A DNA stretch of 64,000 nt. It comes from Parabacteroides goldsteinii (GTDB lineage: Bacteria; Bacteroidota; Bacteroidia; Bacteroidales; Tannerellaceae). Both the position numbers and the translations under genes were made by a program. Below, one piece after another: positions 1 through 8,281 of the stretch. Location of the stretch: NCBI RefSeq assembly GCF_015550595.1, contig NZ_JADNBB010000001.1, positions 55,641 to 119,640 of the forward strand, in the 5' to 3' direction. Every line of letters begins with the position of its first letter. Position 1 is the first letter of the stretch. The notes under the pieces are model-generated. The model ran no database searches. It worked only from the letters and a program-made list of their open reading frames with translations, and was not told where the DNA came from.

Positions 1-603
1 TACAACCAGCGAATCCAACGGATAAGCCATTACGTTGAACTTGGTTCCGAGGGCTTCGATATCCTGTTCTTTTGTTTTTACGATGAAAGGTTTGTCTTTT
101 TGTTTGGCTACATCAAAGTAGGCTTCCCCTTCCAGATAAACGATACGTTGTTTTTTACCAAAGTCCTTATCGTAATGGAATGTCGTTTTTGATCCCAGGC
201 TGACCTGCGTACCGTCGGGTAACTCAACCACATCCGCTTCCAGCCCATCGCCTCCAATATATCTGGAATATAACCCATTATCAACATCTCTCGAAGAAAA
301 GAAGAATACAGAACTGATAGCTACCGCAATCAAGGCCACGGCAACATAGCTACCGATTTGATACCAAAGTCTGAAGCTGCGGGATTGTGAATTTTCCTTT
401 TTATTAAGTAAATTCAGCCAGCTCTCATCGATATTCAGGGCTTCTCCTAAAGAAGTACCGGCATCATACATGGCCTTGATCTCAAAGAATAGTTCCTTGT
501 TGGAAATACTCTCTTTCACCCAATCGTAAAAAAGATCTGTTTCTTCTTTAGACAGATTGCCTTGTAAATAGCCTATAATTAGCTCTGTATGTTCGTTTTC
601 CAT
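1..603 (-). CDS. FecR-family anti-sigma factor, 3' end outside window
   Basis: Read directly from the minus strand: 201 codons are open from the ATG at 603 to the window edge, so the C-terminus is missing. Residues 1-80 are a cytoplasmic, acidic sigma-binding-type region. A membrane segment lies at about residues 83-103 (core VAVALIAVAISSVFFF). The periplasmic FecR domain follows, with the motifs ELPDGTQVSLGS, YLEGEAYFDVA and ALGTKFNV. FecR proteins hold an ECF sigma factor until a TonB receptor signals through them. The sigma gene lies just upstream on the same strand (768-1313), the usual gene order. The controlled receptor or Sus-like locus is presumably to the left of the window. Family call is firm; the ligand is unknown. 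Confidence 0.9.
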   Translation of the reverse strand, partial: MENEHTELIIGYLQGNLSKEETDLFYDWVKESISNKELFFEIKAMYDAGTSLGEALNIDESWLNLLNKKENSQSRSFRLWYQIGSYVAVALIAVAISSVFFFSSRDVDNGLYSRYIGGDGLEADVVELPDGTQVSLGSKTTFHYDKDFGKKQRIVYLEGEAYFDVAKQKDKPFIVKTKEQDIEALGTKFNVMAYPLDSLVV

Positions 604-767
604 GATATCTCCTTTGTATAGTCACCCTTCGGTGACTTAGTCCTTTATGAACTTATAACGAATGGCAGCCCAAAAGTACTCACACAAAAACAAACTTTTT
701 TTAAAATTAAATACGAACGATTGAAAATGAAGGCGAATGCGAATAGGATTTAAGTAAAGCCCTAGGC

Positions 768-1313
768 TCAAATCAAGGTAAAAAGATAAAAGAAAAGATG
801 CGAACAATGCTTACGGAGATAAAGCAAAGACCTGTACAGCTGGTTCTCGACTGTGCGGACAGAGAGGCCCAACTGATTCGCAATCTCGGCCGCTTTCATC
901 CCTTTCAGATAGGAAAGACGGAAAATCTCCTGATTCCTTTCGGGCAACTCGGCAACTTTCTTCATCAATAGATCCAGCAGGTCTTTCCGCATAAACAGTT
1001 CGTCGGACGACTCAAAATAGTCCAGTTCCTCCAGTTTGAGCTGGACGGCCCGGTGATCCAGAATTTCCTGCTCCATATTCGAACGGCGCAGGTGATCGAT
1101 ACAGGCATTGCGGACAGCAACGTAAAGAATACGTTTCAGATCGGCATCCGGAAGAAGGAAGACCTGTTTGTCCCAAAGCTTGAGAAAAACGTCGTGCACG
1201 ATATCTTCCGCAAAGAAACCCGAGACGAACTTCCCCGCAAAGCGAAGCAGCATCGGAGCATATTCAAGATATATACGCTGGTAGCAGTTTGTCGTCTGAT
1301 CTTTCACTTCCAT
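768..1313 (-). CDS. ECF RNA polymerase sigma factor (sigma-70 family, Bacteroidetes FecI-like)
   Basis: A 181-aa protein with sigma region 2 (FAEDIVHDVFLKLWDK, about residues 34-50) and region 4 (LPERNQEIFRLSYLKGMKAAEIA, then a helix-turn-helix ending VRTVENQL). It would direct RNA polymerase to a small regulon when released by the FecR protein encoded 164 bp downstream. A TATGTTTG -7-type box on the minus strand lies at 1318-1325, only about 5 bp before the ATG. If it is used, the transcript would be nearly leaderless, or translation would start further in, for example at Met21. The start is therefore less certain than the family. Confidence 0.93.
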   Translation of the reverse strand: MEVKDQTTNCYQRIYLEYAPMLLRFAGKFVSGFFAEDIVHDVFLKLWDKQVFLLPDADLKRILYVAVRNACIDHLRRSNMEQEILDHRAVQLKLEELDYFESSDELFMRKDLLDLLMKKVAELPERNQEIFRLSYLKGMKAAEIANQLGLSVRTVENQLYRSLLYLRKHCSHLFFYLFTLI

Positions 1314-1317
1314 CTTG

Positions 1318-1325
1318 CAAACATA
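1318..1325 (-). promoter_or_regulatory. Candidate -7 box for the ECF sigma gene
   Basis: The minus strand reads TATGTTTG, matching the Bacteroidetes TAnnTTTG -7 consensus. It lies about 5 bp upstream of the annotated ATG, which is unusually close. No convincing -33 TTG was found, so this may be chance. Confidence 0.3.
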
Positions 1326-1434
1326 TAAAATATCAGGTATTATTCCACAACTTCGCCGGCTTTTAACGCATATTACCCGCTCAAAAATGTTCAGAAGCGG
1401 AAGAGCGCCCCTCCAAAGGCAACCTCAACAGTCC

Positions 1435-1587
1435 GGCAGATATTCCAGGATAGTAAGGCAGATATTTTCATTACACCGGCATTTATTTTCAGATACCTGC
1501 CGATTTATTTTTCGTCCGACAGGAGTCGGACAGCTGTTCGACCTATGTAGGACAGCTGTCTGAGCCGGGTCGAACAGCTGTCTGACG
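1435..1587. repeat. Composite 22-bp-pitch repeat array
   Basis: Seven consecutive units start at 1435, 1457, 1478, 1500, 1522, 1544 and 1566, with pitch 22, 21, 22, 22, 22 and 22. The first units share GGCAGATATT or GGCATTTATT. The last three share an exact ACAGCTGT core (1530, 1552, 1574) inside a larger imperfect palindrome of the form GTCnGACAGCTGTnCGAC. The array lies between the ECF sigma start (1313) and the stop of the 1762-4908 gene, about 175 bp past that stop. A minus-strand reading frame crosses it, but its composition is not gene-like. The rest of 1326-1761 shows nothing recognisable. Confidence 0.75.
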
Positions 1588-1761
1588 ATTGTCAAACAAA
1601 TATTATATCGGCACTTAAGAGAAAATACAACGGCATCCGGAAATCCTTTCACCGGCAGAAAGGTAAATCCATCCCGGTAAGAGGCAACAGGAAGACACCC
1701 AAAGTCGTAAAACAGAAAAAGGGCACAAGCCAATCATGACCTGTGCCCCTTTTCCGTTTCT

Positions 1762-4700
1762 TTACTTTACAATAAAACTATGTACGGACGGTTCATCGAA
1801 AGTGATGGAGTCGATCGCACCCGTTTCGGTATTGAAATAGCGGATCGTATCCTTCTCCGTATTCTGGAGGGTTACTTTCCAGCCGTCGCCTTCCCGGTCG
1901 ATCGACAGGATATCCGTTGTGTTGCTGCCGGGAGATACGGCCAGGCCGTCGGCACAATGAACGGTTTCGATATGATAGCGCCTTACATCGAGCGGGAATT
2001 TCTTCCCGTTGCAGGTGAAGTTGGCGGTATGTTGCAACTCGTTGCTCTGCCAGTCGGTGTTCAATAGATAGATCGTGCGGCGATCTTTATTATCCCATAC
2101 GGTGAAACCGATGGAGGGGGCAGACTCGATCCAGCCGGCCTTCTGTTCACCTGCGACTGTTGCTTCGGCGATTTCACGCAGGGTGGCTTCATACTGATCC
2201 CGCAATGTATTTTCTGCCGGATAGGCATGAGCGGGGAAATAGATAATCTTTCCGTTTCCGAAGGTAAGCTCGGTTTTAGCGGTCAGTGTCCGGTAGTTTT
2301 CTCCCAACATCTCACGGATAACGGCATCATTCGTAGGGAAGCTGACAGGCTGGTCCGGTTGAAGCTCCGCGTTCAGGTGGGCGGCAGTCAGGACAAGCGT
2401 TCCGCCATCGGATACATAGTTGCGGATACGCAGGAAATCATTCTCATCAAAGCTGTTCCAGCCGAGAAAGACCATCGCTTTATACTTATTCATTACGTCC
2501 AGAGGAGCTTCCACCGGGAGCAGGTCGACCGTACCGTACGGAGTAGCGGTAAACCAACCTTCGGGACCGCAGGCATCCACCGTATTATCCGGATAGAAGA
2601 CATTCAGGAGGTCGAAGCTTTCGGTCGCCTTGTTGAATGCCCACTTATCGCCTTTCTGCGACCACAGGCTGCCACGCCCGAACGACTTCCAGGCATCATT
2701 CCTTCCCTGGATAACGGCAATATTACTTTTCAGTTCACCCCGCCGGGTATGTGTCTCGATAAAATCGAGTACGCGATGCTGGGCATACAGATGCTCCTTA
2801 CCCGACTTGGAATAACGGTCGTTGGCATATTCGTCCGTCCACAAGGCTTCCTCGGTATTTATGTGGGAAGAACCGTGCATGTAGGCAACGGCGAGCGACA
2901 TATAAAGGCGAAGGGAATGTTTCGGGTCGGTAAACGGTCCGGACCCCCATTGCATGGCATGTAGCGAACCGTACTGCGGCTTGCTGTAAGCCCGTGAAGC
3001 GCCACGGAGGGAAGAAAGGATGATTTCTTCGGGGCCGTACATCTGTTCGGCTCCCAGCCAGTTGTACCCTGCCTGATACAAATAACGGAACAGGGAAGAC
3101 GGGCCGGTATGGCGGGTGCTTTCACCTTTCGAATAGCGGAAGTTCTCAACCAGCTTGCGGGCTCCGTCGGCCATATCTTTCACACCCTGCGGATCGTAAT
3201 GGATGAAAACGCCATGATCCGTGTAAATTGGACGGTGCTTGGCAAAGATCCCGCCATAGGGACGGTTGCGGGCAGCCATATCGGAAAAGACTCCCTGGTA
3301 AAGGAAATGCTGCCAGTAGTAATAACCACCGTCATTCTCATGCGCCTGCTTCCCCCGAAACATGGGTGAGGCCAACGTTTCAAGATCGGGATTGATGCGC
3401 TTTGCAGCCAGGGTACGTCCCTCGACCTGCCACGCATACGGCATCTGAAGCTTGTTCAACAAAGCGGTATAATGACTGATGATCTCCGGATTGGCCACGC
3501 GGAAACCGCTCCACTGGTAAGAGGGACGGAACTGATACCAGTTACCGATACGGTTTGAGACATACCATTTAAAGAAATAGTCGTACGGAGTGTATTCCTT
3601 ATCGATATGGATCTCGTCGCCCGAAGAAAGGTACACCTCATCGCGTCCCTTTTGAATGATCTGGCGGATGGTGGCTTCCGCCTTGCGGGAACCGTCGTCG
3701 AACGTCAGCGGCACGGCAGAGGCAATCCCATCAGCACAGAACTCCACGACATGCAAACCTGTTTCCTTCAGTTCTACCTCCTGGAATGAAGGAGTTACGG
3801 AGGCCGGAGCCTGTATCTTGAGTTTCACATCCGGTTTATTCGTTTCGAGCAGAACGCCGAAAGTGCTTCCGGCAGTGACATATTCGGGGACAGACACGAT
3901 TTCATAATCGCGCGCACTCTCTTCTATAATCTCCAGCGAACGCAGTTCATAAGGATAAGCAGCCCGGTTGTCTTCTTTCAACAGAGTTAACTTCAGGTCG
4001 CCCTTTCCACTGACGGAAGCAGGCAGCAGGATATAGAAGTCGGCCACATCGGATGCCCGGTCGAAGATATTACCTTCGAAGACGGTCGTGCCGTTGTAAT
4101 CCACTTTCCAACGCGGCCAGCTACGGGTAGCGAGGTTGCAACCGATCCAGTAATTGTAATCGTCCGGTTTATCGGCAAACTTCGTAAACGGAATGGAACA
4201 AACCGGTTTCTTGTTTTGCACCAGCCGGGGAGCTTCCACCCAGCATTCTCCGCTGAAATGTGTCCCGCCGATACGCAGAAAAGCACAAGCCACATTCTCC
4301 GGCAGGATAAACTTACCGGTGATATTCCGGAACCTGGATGTTCCTTCGGGGACACTGAGATAAAGGAGAGAGTCGGGACGGTCGTAGATATCATCCTTAT
4401 AACGCCCCGGTTTCTTGTAGAACAGTTCGATAGCCACCCCGAAGTCGCCGCCGGGAGAGACCGACAGGTTCTGCTGTTTGACAACGGGCAGCGTAACGGT
4501 CAGTTCACCGGCCTTCAAGAGATCGCCCGACACACGGTAATAGGCATGACGTTCGAAGTTATTGTCTTCTCCCTTGAAATAAAGGGAATATTTATCCTTC
4601 TTTACATGAACGGAGTCGAGGTTATCGTCGATATAGAACTCGGAGCGGCGGAACATTTCCTCCCCCCTGTTCTGGAAAGGTGCCGGCATCTTCACGCCAC

Positions 4701-4908
4701 CTACCACGCGGAGGAATTTCCGTGTCGGATAATCCGCCTGCTGGAACGAGACATTCTCGGTAAGGCTGTTGCCGGGAGTTAATAGATACACCTTCTCACC
4801 ACCGGATGGGGTGAAAACAACGGTTCGTTTCTCTGTCTGCAAAGGGGTGGCCAGAAGAAGCGACACCGCAAAAATCTGACTGACCAGAAGGTAAAAGACT
4901 CTTTTCAT
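1762..4908 (-). CDS. Large exported protein, probable carbohydrate-active enzyme
   Basis: The likely start is the ATG at 4908, giving 1048 aa and a clean signal peptide (MKRVFYLLVSQIFAVSLLLA). A longer frame to 4989 adds an implausible leader that overlaps ribF. The N-terminal third is rich in beta-sandwich-like sequence. The middle has long, aromatic-rich, TIM-barrel-like stretches (for example VFIHYDPQGVKDMADGARKL and YNWLGAEQMYGPEE). The last 270 or so residues contain a Rossmann/GATase-like region (YKAMVFLGWNSFDENDFL, YVSDGGTLVLTAAHL), as in the trimerisation part of some beta-galactosidases, followed by a beta-domain. A glycoside hydrolase or polysaccharide-processing role is inferred; no catalytic residues can be assigned. 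It is transcribed alone from a divergent promoter shared with ribF. Confidence 0.6.
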   Translation of the reverse strand: MKRVFYLLVSQIFAVSLLLATPLQTEKRTVVFTPSGGEKVYLLTPGNSLTENVSFQQADYPTRKFLRVVGGVKMPAPFQNRGEEMFRRSEFYIDDNLDSVHVKKDKYSLYFKGEDNNFERHAYYRVSGDLLKAGELTVTLPVVKQQNLSVSPGGDFGVAIELFYKKPGRYKDDIYDRPDSLLYLSVPEGTSRFRNITGKFILPENVACAFLRIGGTHFSGECWVEAPRLVQNKKPVCSIPFTKFADKPDDYNYWIGCNLATRSWPRWKVDYNGTTVFEGNIFDRASDVADFYILLPASVSGKGDLKLTLLKEDNRAAYPYELRSLEIIEESARDYEIVSVPEYVTAGSTFGVLLETNKPDVKLKIQAPASVTPSFQEVELKETGLHVVEFCADGIASAVPLTFDDGSRKAEATIRQIIQKGRDEVYLSSGDEIHIDKEYTPYDYFFKWYVSNRIGNWYQFRPSYQWSGFRVANPEIISHYTALLNKLQMPYAWQVEGRTLAAKRINPDLETLASPMFRGKQAHENDGGYYYWQHFLYQGVFSDMAARNRPYGGIFAKHRPIYTDHGVFIHYDPQGVKDMADGARKLVENFRYSKGESTRHTGPSSLFRYLYQAGYNWLGAEQMYGPEEIILSSLRGASRAYSKPQYGSLHAMQWGSGPFTDPKHSLRLYMSLAVAYMHGSSHINTEEALWTDEYANDRYSKSGKEHLYAQHRVLDFIETHTRRGELKSNIAVIQGRNDAWKSFGRGSLWSQKGDKWAFNKATESFDLLNVFYPDNTVDACGPEGWFTATPYGTVDLLPVEAPLDVMNKYKAMVFLGWNSFDENDFLRIRNYVSDGGTLVLTAAHLNAELQPDQPVSFPTNDAVIREMLGENYRTLTAKTELTFGNGKIIYFPAHAYPAENTLRDQYEATLREIAEATVAGEQKAGWIESAPSIGFTVWDNKDRRTIYLLNTDWQSNELQHTANFTCNGKKFPLDVRRYHIETVHCADGLAVSPGSNTTDILSIDREGDGWKVTLQNTEKDTIRYFNTETGAIDSITFDEPSVHSFIVK

Positions 4909-4943
4909 AACTAATATTAAGATATATCTGTTAATAGACAGGT

Positions 4944-4951
4944 CAAATGTA
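4944..4951 (-). promoter_or_regulatory. Candidate -7 box for the 1762-4908 gene
   Basis: The minus strand reads TACATTTG, a perfect TAnnTTTG match, 35 bp upstream of the ATG at 4908. It lies back-to-back with the ribF -7 box at 4973-4980, so the two divergent promoters must overlap. No clear -33 element is visible. Confidence 0.55.
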
Positions 4952-4972
4952 CGATTAATTTCCTTCTTTATG

Positions 4973-4980
4973 TACTTTTG
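4973..4980 (+). promoter_or_regulatory. Candidate -7 box for ribF
   Basis: TACTTTTG matches TAnnTTTG and predicts a start site near 4985-4988, just upstream of the ATG at 5013. This supports the shorter ribF start over the TTG at 4989. Confidence 0.55.
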
Positions 4981-5012
4981 TCTTTCCATTGAACGAGCGA
5001 AAGAAAAGAAAA

Positions 5013-5939
5013 ATGATAGTTATCAGAGATACGGAATTATTGAAAGGAAAGAAACTGGCTGCCACCATCGGCTTCTTCGACGGCGTGCACCTGGGACACA
5101 GGTTCCTGATAAATGAACTGAAAGAGACCGCGAAAGCCCGCAATCTGCCTTCAGCAGTGATCACATTCCCGGAACATCCCCGCGCCGTATTGCATGCCGA
5201 TTATCAGCCGAAGTTACTCAACTCTTTTGATGAGAAGCTGGAGCAGCTGGCCTCGACAGGGATCGATTATTGCATTGTTCTCGACTTCACCGTCGAACTG
5301 TCGCGCCTTACGGCACAGGAGTTTATCACTACCGTACTGGCCGACAAGCTGCATGTCGAAGTCCTGCTGATCGGCTACGACCACCGTTTCGGGCACGACC
5401 GGAAAGACGGGTTCGAACAGTATGTCACCTATGGGGCGGCTTGCGGCATGGATGTCGTCAAAGCATCCCCCTATGACGACGGACAGACGGCTGTCAGCTC
5501 TTCCGAGATACGCAAGTTGTTAACAGAGTGCCAGGTGGAAAAAGCTGATAAGTTACTCACTTATCCGTACCAGCTACGGGGAACGATCGTAAACGGCTAC
5601 AAGGTAGGCCGCAAACTGGGATTTCCGACAGCCAACATACAGGTGGACGAACCGTTCAAGATCGTCCCCGGCATCGGAGTTTATGCCGTCCGGGTCTATC
5701 TGAAAGGGGAAAGATATAAAGGAATGCTTTATATCGGCGACCGTCCCACGCTCAACAATGGCAGCAATATCACACTGGAAGTGAATATACTGGACTTCTC
5801 CGGTGACATTTACAATAACGAAATAACCGTTGCGTTTATATATTATGTACGCGAGGATATCAAGTTCGGTTCGCTGGAAGAGTTGAAAGAGCAACTGGCC
5901 CGCGACCGGGAAACGGTTAACAAATTATTATCGGAATAA
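5013..5939 (+). CDS. ribF: Bifunctional riboflavin kinase / FAD synthetase
   Basis: A 308-aa protein from the ATG at 5013, preceded by an A/G-rich stretch; the in-frame TTG at 4989 is rejected because it sits at the likely transcription start. The N-terminal adenylyltransferase domain shows IGFFDGVHLGHRF, near residues 20-32, and the YDHRFGHDRKDG loop. The C-terminal riboflavin kinase domain has GRKLGFPTANI. It converts riboflavin to FMN and then FAD in the cytosol. Its stop is 1 bp from the next ATG (5941), so ribF, the M20 hydrolase and probably the flippase at 7001 are co-transcribed. Length and motifs are standard. Confidence 0.97.
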   Translation: MIVIRDTELLKGKKLAATIGFFDGVHLGHRFLINELKETAKARNLPSAVITFPEHPRAVLHADYQPKLLNSFDEKLEQLASTGIDYCIVLDFTVELSRLTAQEFITTVLADKLHVEVLLIGYDHRFGHDRKDGFEQYVTYGAACGMDVVKASPYDDGQTAVSSSEIRKLLTECQVEKADKLLTYPYQLRGTIVNGYKVGRKLGFPTANIQVDEPFKIVPGIGVYAVRVYLKGERYKGMLYIGDRPTLNNGSNITLEVNILDFSGDIYNNEITVAFIYYVREDIKFGSLEELKEQLARDRETVNKLLSE

Positions 5940-5940
5940 G

Positions 5941-6996
5941 ATGGAACTTTACTACGAAGCAATAGATACATTAAAGGGAATGATTTCCCGCCCTTCCTTT
6001 AGCCGGGATGAAGCGGCAGTAGCCGATTATCTGCAACAGACCTGGCAGTCGGCGGGACATACGGTGCACCGCAAAGGCAACAACCTATGGATCGTCTCCC
6101 CGGGTTTCGACCTGAACAAGCCGACCCTGCTGCTCAACTCCCATATCGACACTGTCAAGCCGGCCTCCGGTTGGACGAAAGATCCTTTCAACCCCGAAGA
6201 GAGTGAAGACGAAAAACTGTATGGCCTCGGTAGTAACGATGCCGGTGCAAGCGTGGTTTCCCTCTACACAACTTTCACACAGTTGATCGGGAAAGAGCAA
6301 GCTTATAACCTGATCTTCCTCGCTTCCTGTGAAGAGGAAGTATCCGGCAAGAACGGCCTCGAAAGTGCGCTGGCCGATCTCCCTCCGATCGCTTTCGCCC
6401 TTGTCGGCGAACCTACCGGAATGCAACCCGCCGTAGCCGAAAAGGGATTGATGGTACTCGACTGCGTTTCTATCGGCAAAGCCGGACATGCGGCCCGCAA
6501 CGAAGGGATCAACGCGATCAGCCTGGCGATGAAAGATATAGAATGGTTCCATACGTACCAGTTCCCGGAAAAGAGTGACTTCCTCGGCCCGGTGAAGATG
6601 AGCGTAACGATCATTCATGCCGGCACACAACATAATGTGGTGCCCGACCGTTGCGAATTTACCGTGGATATCCGCACGAATGAATTCTATCCCAACGAGA
6701 GACTGTTCGAACTGATCAAAGAGCAGGTCGGCTGCGAAGTGAAAGCCCGTAGCTTCCGCCTCAACTCGACACGGACAGCACTGGATCACCCGTTCGTCAA
6801 GCGGGCTGTGATGATGGGGAAAGAACCGTTCGGCTCGCCTACCCTGAGCGACCAGGCGCTTATGCCGTTCCCTTCCGTCAAGATCGGTCCGGGGAACTCC
6901 GCCCGCTCACATGCGGCAGACGAATATATCGGTTTAATGGAGATCAGGGAGGCGATCGATACGTATGTGCGGTTGCTGGACGGACTGAAACTATAA
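5941..6996 (+). CDS. M20-family metallohydrolase, acyl-ornithine deacylase type (ArgE-like)
   Basis: A 351-aa zinc peptidase-fold enzyme. Metal and catalytic motifs are in order: NSHIDTVKP (His-x-Asp), GLGSNDAGA (bridging Asp), CEEEVSGKNG (Glu-Glu) and GEPTG, with a distal His near the C-terminus (ARSHAADEY). Bacteroides species make arginine through N-succinylornithine, and their desuccinylase belongs to this group, so deacylation of succinyl- or acetyl-ornithine is the most likely role. It lies directly behind ribF and not in an arg operon here, so the substrate is inferred. A DapE- or dipeptidase-like activity is the main alternative. Confidence 0.85.
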   Translation: MELYYEAIDTLKGMISRPSFSRDEAAVADYLQQTWQSAGHTVHRKGNNLWIVSPGFDLNKPTLLLNSHIDTVKPASGWTKDPFNPEESEDEKLYGLGSNDAGASVVSLYTTFTQLIGKEQAYNLIFLASCEEEVSGKNGLESALADLPPIAFALVGEPTGMQPAVAEKGLMVLDCVSIGKAGHAARNEGINAISLAMKDIEWFHTYQFPEKSDFLGPVKMSVTIIHAGTQHNVVPDRCEFTVDIRTNEFYPNERLFELIKEQVGCEVKARSFRLNSTRTALDHPFVKRAVMMGKEPFGSPTLSDQALMPFPSVKIGPGNSARSHAADEYIGLMEIREAIDTYVRLLDGLKL

Positions 6997-7000
6997 GTAT

Positions 7001-8281
7001 ATGCTGAAAAAGATACTGGGGACAATTGGAACACGCTATCTGATTGCCTTTCTGAACCTGATGCTTATTTTCATTAATGCCAAGGCGTTGGGGGTGGAAG
7101 GTGTCGGCCTGGTGGGTATCATCCTGGCTTCGATAAATATTGCCGTCGTATTCAACGGGGTCCTCTCGGGTAATACGATCGTGTATTTCATGAACCGTTA
7201 TTCCATCCACACCATTTTGTTCCCGGCTTATGCGTGGCCCCTGATCGGATCGGGGCTGGCGTGCGCTTTTATGTTATTTTTCGGTTTATTCCCGGAAGAG
7301 TACCTGACAGACATATATGTACTGTCGCTGATATCTTCTTTCATTACGACCAATGCCCGTTTCCTTCTGGGTAAAGACAGGATCACAGGGTTCAACATTA
7401 CCTATATGCTGCAAGGGGGATTGTTGTTCTTTATCCTTCTCTATTTCTACTACATAGCCGGGAAGCAGGAAGTTTCATCCTACATCTACGGATTATATAT
7501 CGCTTACGGCATTGCCTTTGCCGGTAGCCTGGTCTTGCTTTTCCCCTACCTGATCAAAAGAGAGAACAAGCCGACAGACAAACCGTTCGTTTCCATCCTG
7601 AAAGAGATGTTCAGTTATGGCCTTTGGGGAAGTGCAGACAATATAGCCGAAGTGCTTACCACCCGGCTGAACTATTTCCTGATCCAACGTTTCGCCGGCT
7701 TGGGCAGTGTGGGATTGCTGGATGCCGGGACAAAGATATCGGAAAGCGTCTGGCATATCAGTCGGAGCGTCAGTTTCATCGAGTACAGCAGCGTGGCACA
7801 AACGACGGATGCCGATGTACAAAAAAGAACGACATTGCAGCTGTTCAAGCTCACTTTTTGTGCCATCGCGTCGGCAACCGTCTGTATTCTGTTTATCCCG
7901 GAATGGATCTATACGGATTATCTGTTCAGTCCCGAATTTACTGGGATGCGAAAGGTTATATTCGGCTTATCCGTCGGGATTGTCGCTTTAGGGTGCAACA
8001 GTATACTCAGCCACTATTTCATCGGAAGCGGGAAGATACGTTACAGCGCAGTCAGCTCCTGTATCGGACTTCTCACCCTGCTTATAGCGGGCTATATACT
8101 GATACCTCTTTATGGCGTTGTCGGAGCAGCCATCAGTTCCAGCATAGCATTCTGTGCCATGCTGGTGTTTTCCATGACTGTGTTCTGCCGGCATAACCGG
8201 ACCCGGATAAGCGAATTCATCCCAGACAAAGAAGACTTCAACGAACTCGTCAAACGAATACGCAGCAAGTTCAATACCTGA
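7001..8281 (+). CDS. Polysaccharide flippase-like membrane protein (Wzx/MATE superfamily)
   Basis: A 426-aa protein with about 12 hydrophobic segments, starting MLKKILGTIGTRYLIAFLNL. A long N-terminal repeat of amphipathic helices and a late segment (YGVVGAAISSSIAFCAMLVF) are typical of Wzx/PST exporters, which move lipid-linked oligosaccharides across the inner membrane. It begins 4 bp after the M20 hydrolase stop, so it probably belongs to the ribF transcript. No glycosyltransferases are adjacent, so it is an orphan flippase. Its 3' end overlaps the convergent nucleoside kinase gene by 11 bp (8271-8281). Confidence 0.85.
   Translation: MLKKILGTIGTRYLIAFLNLMLIFINAKALGVEGVGLVGIILASINIAVVFNGVLSGNTIVYFMNRYSIHTILFPAYAWPLIGSGLACAFMLFFGLFPEEYLTDIYVLSLISSFITTNARFLLGKDRITGFNITYMLQGGLLFFILLYFYYIAGKQEVSSYIYGLYIAYGIAFAGSLVLLFPYLIKRENKPTDKPFVSILKEMFSYGLWGSADNIAEVLTTRLNYFLIQRFAGLGSVGLLDAGTKISESVWHISRSVSFIEYSSVAQTTDADVQKRTTLQLFKLTFCAIASATVCILFIPEWIYTDYLFSPEFTGMRKVIFGLSVGIVALGCNSILSHYFIGSGKIRYSAVSSCIGLLTLLIAGYILIPLYGVVGAAISSSIAFCAMLVFSMTVFCRHNRTRISEFIPDKEDFNELVKRIRSKFNT

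Noticed and set aside
1425..1733. A 102-codon minus-strand reading frame across the repeat array
   Set aside because: It runs through the 22-bp repeats, has no recognisable domain and has an unnatural Cys/Arg/Asn-rich composition; the repeats explain it better.
8271..8281. Possible frameshift at the flippase and nucleoside kinase 3' ends
   Set aside because: A short tail-to-tail overlap of two intact genes of normal length; ordinary convergent arrangement.
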